From Okapia johnstoni (lineage: Eukaryota; Chordata; Mammalia; Artiodactyla; Giraffidae): 64,000 nt of DNA. A program made the position numbers and the translations under genes. Where the stretch lies: contig CM044318.1 in assembly GCA_024291935.2 (NCBI GenBank), positions 86,959,501 to 87,023,500 on the forward strand, given 5' to 3'. The notes under the pieces were generated by a model. The model was not told the origin of the DNA. It worked only from the letters and a program-made list of their open reading frames with translations, and did no database searches. Position 1 is the stretch's first letter, and each line of letters opens with the position of its first letter. Shown in pieces: positions 10,476 through 21,925 of the stretch.

Positions 10476-12594
10476 TCTGTTAGGCAATAGACTGTGAAGA
10501 GTCTGGATTCCGATGCCCCCTCGGGAGGGCTTGTTGGTTTGGCTGCCTGTTTGTTTGTGTCTTTCCTGGATGATGACGGTGGCATCTGTCTCCCCCGGAG
10601 CTGCAGCCGCTGGCATCTTGTTTGTCTTGTTTGGGGTTGTTTGGTTGCTTTTCTTTCTCCGCCCAGCTTCCCAGCGGTCATCCCTGCGTCTGCAGAGCTT
10701 ATGCCCAACTAACAACCAGCCAGAATCTGTGCTCAAACGTCCTGCCTCTGCCAATGGATTTGTCTCCGGGTTCAAGAGTGCTTTCAAAGTCCAAGTGGCT
10801 TCAAGCCCATACCCACTTGGAGATCCACTGAGTTTTCATAAGTCTTCTCCAGACTTGAGTGCTGGGGAGACTGGGGATGATGCAGAAGTCTCATTGTGTC
10901 TTTTCTGTGTTTCCCTGGTTAATTTCTAGCTAGTCTGTGGCTTGTCACAATCAAACCGAGGACCTCAGACTAGGGGAACAGCTGGGCATCACTGTGTACT
11001 CGGCACGGAGACCGTTACTGATTTCAGACAATGCTAACTGGCAGGGGCTTGTCACCCTCTGGCCCAAATCAAGTAGCCCCCTCTAGCAGTGAAGCTGCTG
11101 GTAATTCTGGGCCTGCCTTGATTGCCTAGGACCACCAGATAGACAGTCACCAGGGGGCCGGGGCAGGAGCAGGGCCACCCAGGAACGCCAGTTTCCTCCC
11201 CCAGAGTCCAGCGGCTTCTCAGGACTGAGTGCATCTCAGCACACTGGGAGAGTTTGGTCAGCTTCCAGGACAGAGCAACGGCTGTTTGATCGTGTGTATG
11301 GTCACAGTTCCTTCTGGGGAGAGGATGTGGCGACCCCTGAGAAGCCCCGTGCTGACCCTCGTTCCTGCCAGCTGCCTGTCAGGCCCTCTGGTTCACGTCT
11401 GTGCCCTGCTCTGGACCGGCTGTGCGGCTGCAGGCCGCGTGCTTCTGTTGGCGCCCAGGGAGGAGGCCTGACAAACGGTGTTTCCACGTCCACACCCATC
11501 AGGGAGGTGCTGTTACCTCCAGGAGCCAAGATGCCCAGGATCCAGCCATGGAGCTCCACCCCGTGAAATGCTTCAGAGTCGCTCAGTTCTCGCTCGCGCG
11601 CCCTTTCTTCCAGATGAAGGTTTGGACCCATGTTTCTCTGTGACGCGTCTCTGCTGGGTGCGCAGCCCCGGCTGAGTTTAGAGCACAGTTTAACAGACGC
11701 CGGGCAGCATGGCTTCCATCCAGGGCCATTAGAAAACCTGTCTTTCCAGGACACCCCTCACACTCCCAGAATCCCAGATGGGACTCACCTGGACGTGCCT
11801 ACCTTTCCTTGGGGGCTGCCCGTCTTTGCTGTGAAAGTATCACCACCCCCAGGACAACACGTATGCGCCCCGGTACCCAAGGGGCTGTTATTGTTTGTCT
11901 CAACGTGCAGCACCAGCCTTAGTGCTTCTTCCAGTGTTTAACGAGTGTGTCTCCCTCCCTCGCCAGCCCTCCAGCCCTCAAGCCCTCCTCCCCTCTCCCC
12001 ACGCCCCTCATCACTTCCTGCCCTGGTCTTGGTCCATTTCTTCCGTTTGTCACCTGCTCCGTCCCTCCCACTCGCAACAGACGAGCACAAGAAGGAGTCG
12101 TCGTGGTTTCGTGTTCACTCTGAAGTCACCAGGGCGTGGCTGTGATTCACAGGAAGACCCTCAGCTCATCAGCGCCCTTACCGTCACCTCTGACTGCACT
12201 TTTATACATTCCACTGAGAAATTATCTCATCTCTCCTAGGTGACGACGGTAAACGGACAACTGCTTGCATGAATAACTATGCAGTACTGGTCCCGTGAAG
12301 CTCCCTAATTACGGGCACGGTCCATCGTGAGTGTTTAAAGCTGCTTCTTGGTGTTGCATATGGTCTGTATCTCTACATACCTATCCTTCAACCTATCTGT
12401 TGCTCATTATATCCTTGGTTTCACTAAAAGTTTGCGCTTTTGTGTTTTACATCAGGTTGATCTGCTGGAATGTATATGCATTGTGTTAAATCAACTGATG
12501 TTATTTGTTAAAAATTATTAATTAGATTGATCATGATAAATACAACAAGTTTTAAGCTTACTATGGAAATAGAGCTATTTCTCTAAGAATTTTC
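10476..12594. other. GC-rich single-copy DNA, no gene seen
   Basis: 10476-12300 is GC-rich with many overlapping chance open frames; 12300-12590 turns AT-rich. I find no splice-bounded exon, known protein motif or confident repeat. A run of 17 T follows at 12595-12611. Confidence 0.45.
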
Positions 12595-12689
12595 TTTTTT
12601 TTTTTTTTTTTGTAATTTGCATCTCTTGGTGTCCTGCAATTCAAATGCCTTTAAGCATTTAATTGTGCACACCTCTGCTGCTTCTTCTT

Positions 12690-12905
12690 GGAACTTCCCA
12701 ACCTTCAGTTGGTAAAGAATCTGCCTGCAATGCAGGAGACCTGGGTCCAATTCCTGGGTTGGGAAGATCCCCTGGAGAAGGAAATGGCAACCCACTGCAG
12801 TATTCTTGCCTGGAGAATCCCATGGACAGAGGAGCCTGGCGGGCTGCGGTCCATGGGGTTGCAAGAGTCGGACACAACTTAGGGACTAAACCACCTAAAC
12901 CACCA
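12690..12905 (+). mobile_element. Bov-tA SINE
   Basis: Full-length type Bov-tA: tRNA-derived head (AACTTCCCAACC, TCAGTTGGTAAAGAATC), B-box-like GGTCCAATTCC, body TCCCCTGGAGAAGG, and a BovB-derived tail CAGTCCATGGGG ... CGGACACAACTTAGG. Exact 12-bp TSD CTGCTTCTTCTT at 12678-12689 and 12906-12917. Confidence 0.95.
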
Positions 12906-12917
12906 CTGCTTCTTCTT

Positions 12918-13143
12918 TAGGGGCTTTCCAGGTGGCGCTAGTGGGAAAGAGCCTGCCTGCCAATGCCAGAGATGTAAGAGACATGGGTTCGATCCCCGGG
13001 TCAGGAAGATCCCCTGGAGGAGGGCATAGAAACCCGCTTCAATATTCTCGAGCCTGGAGAATCCCAAGGACAGAGGAGCCTGCTGGGCTACGGTCCATAG
13101 GATCACAAAGAGCTGGACACGACTGAGGTGACTGAGCACGCAC
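12918..13143 (+). mobile_element. Bov-tA SINE, directly abutting the previous one
   Basis: Second Bov-tA in the same orientation, starting right at the end of the first copy's right TSD. It keeps a consensus B box GGTTCGATCCC (12986-12996), so the internal Pol III promoter is recognisable. The tail ends ACACGACTGAGGTGACTGAG. Confidence 0.93.
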
Positions 13144-14945
13144 CCACTGGTTCTCTTAAAGGATTCTGACTTTTTTTTTTTCTGCAGAGCAGTGAATGTT
13201 GTTGCCCTGGTCATAAGGGACTAGGTTTTCAGGTTGTTGCCATTTAGAGAAACTGATTAACAGACATGGATTCTTTCCCTAGTATTTCTTACAAATGATG
13301 TATTGATATACCTACAATGATCTGACAGTGAAAAGTTTAATGAAAAAACATGTTCAAGAGGGAAAAACTGCAGCCAACAAAGGCTTAGGTTTTGAAATTC
13401 TTGATGCCCTGAGCATGACCAGCTGCAGGGGAGACACCGGCTCTCCCTCGTCTCCAGCTCTCACTGCTCAGGGGAGGTGGTTCCATCTCCTCCCCAGTCA
13501 CCCGGAGGATCAGAGGAATTAAGAGGGAGGACGGAGTTGCATTTCCATCAGCAGCTCAGGCTCACACGCGTTCTCCAAAGACTCTCTTCATGAGTAATAC
13601 ACAGTAAATGTCAAAACAATTTTTTCCACAGATGATACACATTGTTCCAGGACACGGGTGTGGGCTGATGACACAGGGCCGGCTGACATGAAGGAGGAAC
13701 AGCCTCGAGCTGGCGGATGGAAGACGTTGTGAGAACGTCTCCAGGGTAGGCTACGGCGTGGCTGAGTGCGGAGCACAGCCAGGTGCTGGGCGCTTCCCAC
13801 GCATGGAGATGGTCTGTCCCCTGGAGCCCTCTGAGGAGTGAGCTCCACGCATCTGCCTCTTGGAGACAGAGACCCTGTGCAGGTGGTCAGACGGAGGACA
13901 CGGCTTAGAGAGGAGGCTGAGACAAGCAGCGAGGCCGTGATTGAGGCCCAGGGGACCAGGATTGTCTCTGGACAGGGCACCAACCCAGGGAGCCTTCTTC
14001 CCACCAGCACATCAACAGAGGGGTGCCCGTTCGACTGTCCCAGGGACCTCTCCAGTCCTGCCCAGAACGTAGAATGACCATCCATCCCGAGAGGTGCCCC
14101 GGGGCAGGGCTTCGGAGTGGAGGAGTCCAAGCCACTCAGCTCAGCGGGCCACTGCGTGGGGTGGGCCTTGTTCCCCCGGGAGGGCCTGACACTCGGAGGC
14201 TCCCTGGGGACCACTGGCCTCCGCGTCATCATCACTTACCTAGAGCACAGGGAGGGAACGTGGGCTCAGGGAGGGACAGGCTGAGGGTGCCGACCGAGGG
14301 CCGTGAGAGCATCACTGTCCAGGGTCTTGAGGGTGCACCCGACAGTCCCTACATTCTCCACATCTCCAACAAAAGGACACGAAGAACCAAAAGCATGAGG
14401 ATGGTCCTCTGGGTTCAAGGAGCCAGTCAGCAGGGCAGAGGGCGTCCACCAGCCAGGTGGGCTGTGCCGAGCCCTCAGCCCTGCCCAAGGGCCCCTCAGA
14501 TCCCCCCAGGCAACTGCACACCTGCACCCACGCCCCAAACACTCAGTCAGCACTTCCGTTTCAAAGGCACTCTTTGTGAGCAGAGGGCTGGATCCAACAC
14601 ACTGAACGCTCTCCAGCAGGAAATAAAGGGGGACATCTGAGCAATTCGGAAATGACAAATATACTCTAATGTGGTCACGGAGGGGGCTCGTGCTCAAGAG
14701 GCCACAACAGGGTGAATGAAGGCCAGTCCTGGAGGACTTCAGCCTCTATGGCGGACTTCTCATAGGCCCCAGCGTCAAAGGCGAGGGGAGACCCAGGAGC
14801 CTTCCCGGGAATCCTGTCGGCTTCAGGAAAAATGAAGACTGGACACTGCCCATGCCCATGAGAGGCACGCTATCGCCATGAGTACTGAAACTAAGCATTG
14901 AAATTCTCTCTGCTCTTCCCTACCTGCCAGCGCTGTCTTCAGGAT
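13144..14945. other. Single-copy DNA, no gene seen
   Basis: GC-rich from about 13400 on. Open frames up to 215 codons exist (for example 13588-14235 minus, 14023-14640 plus) but overlap each other on both strands, lack motifs and look like composition effects. No repeat I can name. Confidence 0.42.
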
Positions 14946-15130
14946 GGGAAGCCTCAGGGTGGTGTCTGTGTGCTCATGGGGCAGGGCTGTCCTTGGGTGC
15001 GAAGCCCCAGGGTGGTGTCTGGATGCTCACATGCAGGGCTGTCGTTGGGGGTGAAGCCCCAGGATGGTGTCTGGATGCTCACATGCAGGGCTGTCCTCGG
15101 GTGCGAAGCCCCAGGGTGGTGTCTGGACAC
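14946..15130 (+). repeat. 52-53 bp minisatellite, about 3.5 copies
   Basis: The phrase CAGG(G/A)TGGTGTCTG recurs at 14955, 15008, 15060 and 15112, giving periods of 53, 52 and 52 bases. Each unit also contains GCAGGGCTGTC and GAAGCCCC. Units differ by several substitutions, so the array is diverged, unlike the 55-bp array at 27.3 kb. Confidence 0.92.
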
Positions 15131-17816
15131 TTAGGTGGCAGGTCCTGCTTTGCCCATGGGGCTGCAGAGGGCAGCATCGTGAAGGTGTGGTTCCTGCTAC
15201 ATTGCTGTACCTCCTGCAGATGCCATTCCTTCCAGACCCATCGCAGCATCTGCACCAGCCAGCTGGAGAAGTTAAACAGATAATTACCCCAGCATGCATC
15301 GTGGGGAGCCAGTTATTAAGGCCCTGATTAACTGCTTTGGAGGATATACCGAGTGACTCTGAAACCGTGCCCAATCAGGCCGGCCAGGAATCTGGAGCAG
15401 GAACCATCCTCACGTCGCTCACCCTTCTGAGGCAGCCCTTCTCCTGGAGTCGTGGATGCCCCCACCCCGTCCCGGCAGTCTCAGACCGGCCCCCGGGTGG
15501 AGGCGGCTCACGACTGATTGGGCGGTGCTGGCGGCCCTGGGCAGGGTGGGAGCAGGCCCCACACACAGTGAGCCCTCTGCTCTTGTCCCGCTTGTGGCCC
15601 CAGGACTCTACGTCCTCCTGAAACACGTGCTTCCATCCCTATTTCAAGTGAACGCATCTCACCCGGGTGAACTCACAGCCTTCCAACACTGGGTTTTTCT
15701 CCCATGAGCCACTGAACACCTGGCAATAGCCACTCCAGTGAGGATGAGTGTGGCCCCCCACGAGGAGACAGGCTGTGTGACTCTGGCCGTAATAATCAAC
15801 CTCTCTGGGCCCCAGCACCTCACTGACAGCGCCTCTCTCGGGCTCCGTGCAGAGCGAAGGGGGGAGACGCGTGACCGCCGGTAGATGGAGGCAGGGAGGG
15901 GGAGGCTGCTGTCCCCCCTCCCTTCATCACACGTGCGCCAGGACCACAGGGCACACAGAGGGCACACGGGAACCGCCTTGCAGTATTTAATCACCCTGTT
16001 CACGCCAGGCTCGCTGGGAACAGGCTGGGCATCACGGGGCCTCCAGCCACCCTCCCTGACTCCAAGCCAGCTTCCTTCATCCACGTGGGGCTGGGTCAAG
16101 GTCACCTCACACCTGCAGCCACAGGCACCGGCTCCTTCCAGAGAGGACGATCCAGGAGTCCCGGGAACGAGGGGCTGTAGAGAAGCACCCATCTCACCGA
16201 GATGCACGTCCCGGAGCCCCTTGGGCACGTTCCGGACCCCGCCGTCTGCTCTGCAGGCCTGGCTTCTCCAGAGAGCCACTGGGTGCTTAGCCACTCAGTA
16301 CCCGGCACAACCCCCGAAAGTTTTCATCAGTAATAGAGACCTCACAATGCACTGTCTGAACAAGATAAATGAAATTCCATGACCTCAGGCAGGATGTAAC
16401 TGGGGGACATGGTGTTCACTCAGTGACCTGGACCAACCCCACACTCCCCGGCCCCGAGGAGCTTCCCAAACATCCACTCGGAGCCCCAGCCGTTTCTGCT
16501 GCCCTCACGGGCGCTTTGATGAATAACCGATGTGGCTCTGACGGCCGTGTCCTCGCTGGGGATGGTCCCCTGTGCATTCGCCCCCCGCCGCCCACCACGT
16601 TCTCAACATGAACATCAGTGAGTCTGTGTGGCACATGGAGCCAGCCAAGAGGCTGCAGAGCCGAGCCCGAGACACGCAGCCCCTGTGGCTGAGGTCCTGC
16701 TCTGTGGACAGGGTGAGGCGCTGACCCCGTGGGTGCCCTGAGCCTCAAGCCGGTGAATTCCAGCGGAAAGAAGGTGGGAGTGAGTGACGGGGGTGGCATT
16801 TGTGTGTCGTCCGCTGTTACACATAAGGGTCCGAGAGTCAGGCAGCTGCTAACGGGCTGGGCCGGGGGGGGGGGGGGAATGGGGGTCTGTCTGGATGCAG
16901 GGTCTAGGCTTTTTGCCTGGATGACAAGACCTCCTTTTAATGACTGGCCATTCCTGAGTCCACTTTCCTTCCTGTCTGGGAACTCGTGGGGGACCAGGCG
17001 GTGCCTGGGGGAGGGCACATGTCACTCGTGTTTACTCCCCCGTTTGACGCCCAGAGTGACGGCCGTGTGGTCCTCACTGTGAGCGCGGGGGGCTGGGGGC
17101 CTTTTGATGTTGACACGGTTTTTCTCATCCGCTGAGCCTTTCACATCCAGCGTGACTCTCGTGCAGCAAGCGGAGCCGATCTGCGAGGCTGAGTCGCAGA
17201 CGGCCTGGAATAGCAAGAGTCTGCAGCAAAGAGAGGGAGGCCTTCAGAACCGCTCTCAGAGCGGCAGGGCCGGCCTCATTCATTATTAACTGCACTGTGA
17301 CCTAAATAAATCACGGGCTCAGACTTCATCTAAACGCTGCCTGTCACACACCCTGCTCCTCCCCTCGGATAAATGGTTTTCCCTCCTTCCCCTACCTCTG
17401 CGGTAAGCAGCTTGTAGCCGCCACGGTCGTCTCCCGCAAAGTGAGCCCGATGAGGGAACTTTGGCTGCCAGCCTCAGCAAACTCTCCCTTCCCTGGCCAG
17501 TCACCCTGCAATGGGTCCTCTGCCAGCTGGTGAGTGGTGGGGAGTCCACCGTGGGGTGAAGTGGGGTGATGCTTCTGCAGGTCTGCTTCCATCATGCTAG
17601 CAGCAGTCAGTAGCGACGTTGTTGGAAAATTGGGCTGGGCTGATCCACTTCAGATGAACTGTGACCCCCACTCCCAGGTCTGAAACAAGGAACTTATTCA
17701 CACTTAGACAGAAACGTGTGTGGTCCAATCTGGAAATGTGTTCGTCTGTGTGATGTGCGCAGAGAGGGTGGGGAGGACCGGTGAAGTGGTGGGAGATGTG
17801 TTGGTATTTTGGAGTC
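15131..17816. other. GC-rich single-copy DNA, no gene seen
   Basis: No recognisable exon or transposon. 15270-15370 is a less GC-rich block containing AGATAATTACC and GTTATTAAGG. A run of 14 G lies at 16864-16877. Long accidental frames (15659-16294 minus, 211 codons; 16416-17018 minus, 200 codons) show no motif. Confidence 0.42.
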
Positions 17817-17825
17817 CTGATCCTT

Positions 17826-18247
17826 TATAGTCTTGATGACCATAAAGAAAGCTGAGCGCTGAAGAACTGATGCTTTTGAACTGTGTTATTGGAGAAGACT
17901 CTTGAGAGTCCCTTGGACTACAAGGAGATCCAACCAGTCCATCCTAAAGGAGATCAGTCCTGAATGTTCATTGGAAGGACTGATGCTGAAGCTGAAACTC
18001 CAATACTTTGGCCACCTCATGTGAAGAGTTGACTCATTGGAAAAGACCCTGATGCTGGGAAAGATTGAAGGCAGGAGGAGAAGGGGACGACAGAGGATGA
18101 GATGGTTGGATGGCATCACCGACTCAGTGGACATGAATTTGAGTAAACTCCAGAAGTTGGTGATGGACAAGGAGGCCTGGCGTGCTGCAGTCCATGGGGT
18201 CACAAGGAGTCAGACACGACTGAGCAACTGAACTGAACCGAACTGAA
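17826..18247 (+). mobile_element. BovB LINE, short 5'-truncated copy
   Basis: BovB 3' end from about the TIKKAE segment to the terminal (TGAAC)n-like tail. A 9-bp repeat CTGATCCTT at 17817-17825 and 18248-18256 is a good TSD, so the insertion is complete as seen. The LMRR codon is TGA (near 18022). Confidence 0.93.
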
Positions 18248-18256
18248 CTGATCCTT

Positions 18257-19212
18257 AATCAAAGTTTAATGTCGTCAAAGCGCCTCCAGTCGCCACACGA
18301 CCTCCACCCTTGAGCTCCAGAGAACACTCTGCCCTTCCTCCCACTTTCCAGGCTACACGCCCTGTCTGCTCTCCCAGCCCTCGGCCTGCTGCTTGAATGA
18401 AATGCCACTGTGGAAATGTCAGTGCTCCGAGGAGGGTGTTATTCCCCTTAAATCAGGCTGATGAGCGAGGCACTGTCATTTTCCTTGTTTAGGGAGTGCT
18501 CATTTGCATATTTCTCACATTCCACCTAATAATGAGCTGGGTTTCGTGTTTGACTTTCGCCACTTACAGGGAACAAAGCAGTAAAGCGGCCCAGGGCCAG
18601 TTGCTCACTGATCAGCACGCTTCCCTGCCTGGCGGCCACGAGCCGCCCCTTGAAGCTGAGGGCTCAACGGACGTGGTCTAGGTGCTGCTGGCTGGAGTGC
18701 TGTCCAGGCAGGGGAGTGGGTTCTGGGCAGGCAGAGACAGCTGAGAGCTGGACCCTGCAGCCTCAAGACCCCTGGGAGAGGGGCCGCCTCTCTCCTCAGA
18801 AGCTGAGCGCCGGGACTGGTAGGAAGGGACCCTCAGGTTCGCCCCAGCACTGGCAGGAAGACCTTTACTGTTCCTGTAGGACCATCTAAGAGGAAGACAC
18901 TATCTCAGATGCTGAAACTGGTCGAGCTGAAAGCTCGAAAAAGCAGAGGCAGAGAAAGGACACATACATCACTGACTTTACCTAAAAAGCTTTACATTAA
19001 ACGTGATTTAAACAGGTGAAGATAGGATAGGTCACATAGGAGTGCATGAGGTGGAAAGCGGTTGCCCGCAGCAGTTCAGAGCTACAAGAAAATCTCTTGT
19101 TACTTCTTGCTCCTCGGTCTGCATTTTAAAGCCAAGATGTGACTCTGAGGTCAAGTCTGGACCACGTGGTACAGAGCAACCCTGCAGTTTCCTGGGCATC
19201 ACATGAACCCTC
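18257..19212. other. Single-copy DNA, no gene seen
   Basis: No exon or transposon recognised. It contains the octamer-bearing block 18420-18560, described separately. Confidence 0.42.
18420..18560. promoter_or_regulatory. Candidate regulatory block with octamer motif
   Basis: An AT-richer block inside GC-rich DNA with an exact POU octamer ATTTGCAT at 18502-18509 (TCATTTGCATATTTC context), plus TTCCTTGTTT and CACCTAATAATG. An octamer can bind POU-family factors. Conservation cannot be judged from one sequence, and an 8-mer can arise by chance, so confidence is low. Confidence 0.22.
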
Positions 19213-19282
19213 AGGGGCGGGACTCCCCTTATGTAAAGGGTGGGACTGCCCCTGTTACAGGGGCGGGACTTCCTTTGTTAGG
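19213..19282 (+). repeat. 23-bp imperfect triplicate with GC-box-like core
   Basis: Three units starting at about 19213, 19237 and 19260 share the core GGG(G)(C/T)GGGACT(T/C/G)CC followed by TT(A/G)T(G/T)TA-like text. The first and third cores, GGGGCGGGAC, resemble Sp1/KLF GC boxes. GGGACTTTCC-like text follows in decayed form at 19282-19297. Confidence 0.7.
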
Positions 19283-19522
19283 GACTGACTTTCCTTTGGG
19301 GACGTTGGATACCTGTGTCCTGCCCCCTGTTACCGGTATTATGAAGAAATGTCCATAAAAATGGGATTAAACTTGGATCTCTTTGTTCATGGGCAAGAAA
19401 TCCTTAGTATATAATATCTGATTTTCATGGTGTCCATGACCACATGGAGAAAACCTACCATTTAACTGTTGTGAAGCCTGGCATTTTTTGAAGGCCCATT
19501 CTGGAGATAAGCGTATAGGTAA

Positions 19523-19734
19523 AAGAACTTCCCTGGTGGCTCGGTGGTAAAGAACCCAGCTCCAATACAGGAGACAGGGTTTGATCCCTGGGTCCAGGAG
19601 ATCCCCTGGAGATCGAAAGGGGAATCCACTCCAGTGTTCCTGCCCGGAGAATTTCACGGACAGAGGAGCCTGACGGGCTGCAGTCCATGGGGTTGCAGAA
19701 GAGCTGGACACGCCTGAGCAACTAGACAACAAAA
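19523..19734 (+). mobile_element. Bov-tA SINE
   Basis: Head ACTTCCCTGGTGGCTCGGTGG, B-box-like GGTTTGATCCC, BovB-derived tail to CTGGACACGCCTGAGCAAC. Imperfect flanking repeat ATAGGT(G)AAAAG (from 19515 and 19735). The following 19735-20129 is AT-rich single-copy DNA with no gene seen. Confidence 0.93.
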
Positions 19735-20129
19735 ATAGGTGAAAAGGGTTTAAAATGAGTAACAGTTTCAGAACATGAGGGGCAGTGACTGAGGCTCAAT
19801 CACAGGAACTGGAACCTTTATGCTTTCTCTAAGGTCAGGGCATTTTGCTGAGGTACCGGCAACCAATTAAAAACGTACTTCTCCAAATAAAAGGAGGGTG
19901 TATGATTAAATGGGAATTTAATCCAGGGGCCAAGTAAATTTTAGGGACGATGATGACTAAGTGAAGGAAACATTTAATCTTGATGATTCCAGTTCTCTAG
20001 ACGCATCCATAAGAGAGAGATGCGTGGACGATGCCCAAGAGACATCAGGGTATGTGCAGCTTATGTTCCTCAGCACCCACAGCAGCAGAGAGGGAAGAGC
20101 AGTGTCCTGCCCTGGTGGGTCAAGAAGAG

Positions 20130-20545
20130 GCGGAAATACAGCAACATGGATGGACCCAGAGTGTCTTACCCAGTGAAGTAAGTCAGACACAGAAGGAGAA
20201 ATGGCGCGTGACCTCCCTTACGTGTAGAACCTGAAAGGAAAGGATACAAATGAACTTACAAAACAGAAAGAGCCTCGCAGACTTAGAGAACGGGGGGACA
20301 GGGTAGTTAGGGGGTTGGGGATGGACATGTGCACACGGCTATGTTTAAAATGGAGAACCAGCAAGGACCTGCTGGACAGCACAGGGAACTCTGCTCGATG
20401 TCATGTGGCAGCCTGGACGGGAGCGGGGCTTGGGGGAGAGTGCCTACGTGTGTATGGATGCTGGGGTCCCTTCGCTGTTCACCTGAAACTCTCACCACAC
20501 TGTTAATCAGCTATATCCCCAACACAAAATAAACAGTTTACATTA
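20130..20545 (+). mobile_element. Ruminant L1 (BovL1-type) 3' UTR
   Basis: Plus-strand bovine L1 3' UTR: CAGCAACATGGATGGACCC, GTAAGTCAGACACAGAAGG, TTAAAATGGAGAACCAGCAA, GGACAGCACAGGGAACTC, TTCACCTGAAACTCTCAC, TTAATCAGCTATATCCCC. Strongly 5' truncated and coding-less. Similarity may extend weakly left to about 20030. 20546-20849 shows nothing recognisable. Confidence 0.88.
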
Positions 20546-20849
20546 GAAAGAAAAGAAGAGGTGAACTAAGAAAGCAGCAAGATGGTGCAGTGCCTTTCGG
20601 CCAGAGTGAGGGAGAGACAAGGAGGCTGTCATAGAGAAAACCCAGCAGACAAGACCCCTGGGGAGAGGACCAGAGCGGCAAATACCCCCACGGCTGCGCC
20701 TTCCCTCGGGCCTCTCTTTGGCAGAAACCAGCAAGAAGCCGCTGATTCGGTCCATTCAGACCAGCCTCCCGGACCACGGGCCAGAAGGTGAGGGGAACAT
20801 CACAGCGGGAAAGACACAGCGGGGCATCCAATCAGGAGGACGTCCGCAG

Positions 20850-21475
20850 CGGCGCGATCTGTAACAGCCCAGAGGCGGAAACAGCCCCGGCGCTCATCAC
20901 TACAAATAAATAGACAACACGTGGTCTCTCCAAATAATGGGATGGTATAGGAGAAGGCGATGGCACCCACTCCAGTACTCTCACCTGGAAAACCCCATGG
21001 ACGGAGGAGCCTGGTGGGCTGCAGTCCATGGGGTCACTGAGGGTCGGACATGATTGGGCCGCTTCACTTTCCCTTTTCCCTTTCATGCATTGGAGAAGGA
21101 AATGGCACCCCACTCCAGTGTTCCTGCCTGGAGAATCCCAGGGACGGGGGAGCCTGGTGGGCTGCCGTCTGTGGGGTCGCACAGAGTCGGACACGACTGA
21201 AGCGACTTAGCAGGAGCATTCAGGCAAAGAAGGGAGGAAGCCCTGACTCAATGTGGGTGAACCTTGGAGACACGACGTTAAGTGAAACAAACTCATCACA
21301 AAAGACCACGTGCTGCAGGCTCCCATTGACACGCAAGTCCAGAAGAGGGAAATGATACCGAGACAGGAAGACTAGCAGTTACCTAGGCTGGCAGAGGGTG
21401 GTGGAGGGGGCAATGACCAAGGGGTGTGGGTTTCTTTTTGGAGTAAAGAAAAGGATCTAAAATTAACTATGGCCT
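20850..21475 (+). mobile_element. Old L1 3' UTR, split by BOV-A2
   Basis: Plus-strand old L1 3' end: TGTAACAGCCCAGAGG before the SINE; after it GTGAACCTTGGAGACACGAC, TAAGTGAAACAAAC, GTCCAGAAGAGGG and GGGTTTCTTTTTGGAGTAA. It is the same L1 region as 6760-7130 but on the other strand. Confidence 0.72.
20950..21216 (+). mobile_element. BOV-A2 SINE
   Basis: Two Bov-A monomers: the first starts GGAGAAGGCGATGGCACCC and ends GTCGGACATGATTGGG; a CTTTCCCTTTT-type linker follows; the second ends GTCGGACACGACTGAAGC, then TTAGCAG. It interrupts the old L1 3' UTR. No clear TSD by eye. Confidence 0.93.
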
Positions 21476-21925
21476 TGTTTGCACATATCCCAAGGGCAGG
21501 GACTTCCCACGCGGGTCCGCACAGCCTGGCTGGTGGCTGCAGGGAGAGGCCCTCAGGGTGGGGCTGACCCTCACCTGAGGCACCCACGGGGGCTTGGGAC
21601 TCAGGACGCCAGGGGAGGCAGGGGTCCTGCACCTGCAAAGGCAGACCTGGGCCCATGAGAGTGCCCGTGGGGCCCTCAGCTGTGCCTCAAGTAACGACTC
21701 AGGTCCCACGTGGCCTGGGAGATTTCACCCAGAAATCTTGGGCAAATTTCCTTCTCTTTCCAAACCCAGGGTGGAAATTGCTGACCAATTTCCAGGGAAA
21801 GAGAGCCGAGGGAGGGCAGACCTTCGGAGATTTGCCTTGCATACAATGTTGCTGCTACACAGATTTTGTCTGACTTTAGAAGAAGAAAAAGAGCGATGGT
21901 TCTTTTGATCCCATTTGGAAATTAC
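21476..21925. other. Single-copy DNA, no gene seen
   Basis: GC-rich then mixed sequence with no recognised exon or repeat. Confidence 0.42.

Noticed and set aside
12986..12996. B box GGTTCGATCCC suggesting a tRNA gene
   Set aside because: It belongs to a Bov-tA SINE head. The cloverleaf is not intact and the BovB-derived tail follows. The same applies to 31652-31662 in a CHR SINE.
13588..14235. A 215-codon minus-strand frame
   Set aside because: It overlaps similar frames on the other strand, has no recognisable domain and is low-complexity in composition; chance in GC-rich DNA.
15659..16294. A 211-codon minus-strand frame
   Set aside because: No motif, overlapped by a 165-codon plus-strand frame, same compositional cause.
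16864..16877. Run of 14 G as a functional element
   Set aside because: A plain homopolymer; length may be unstable or partly a sequencing artefact.
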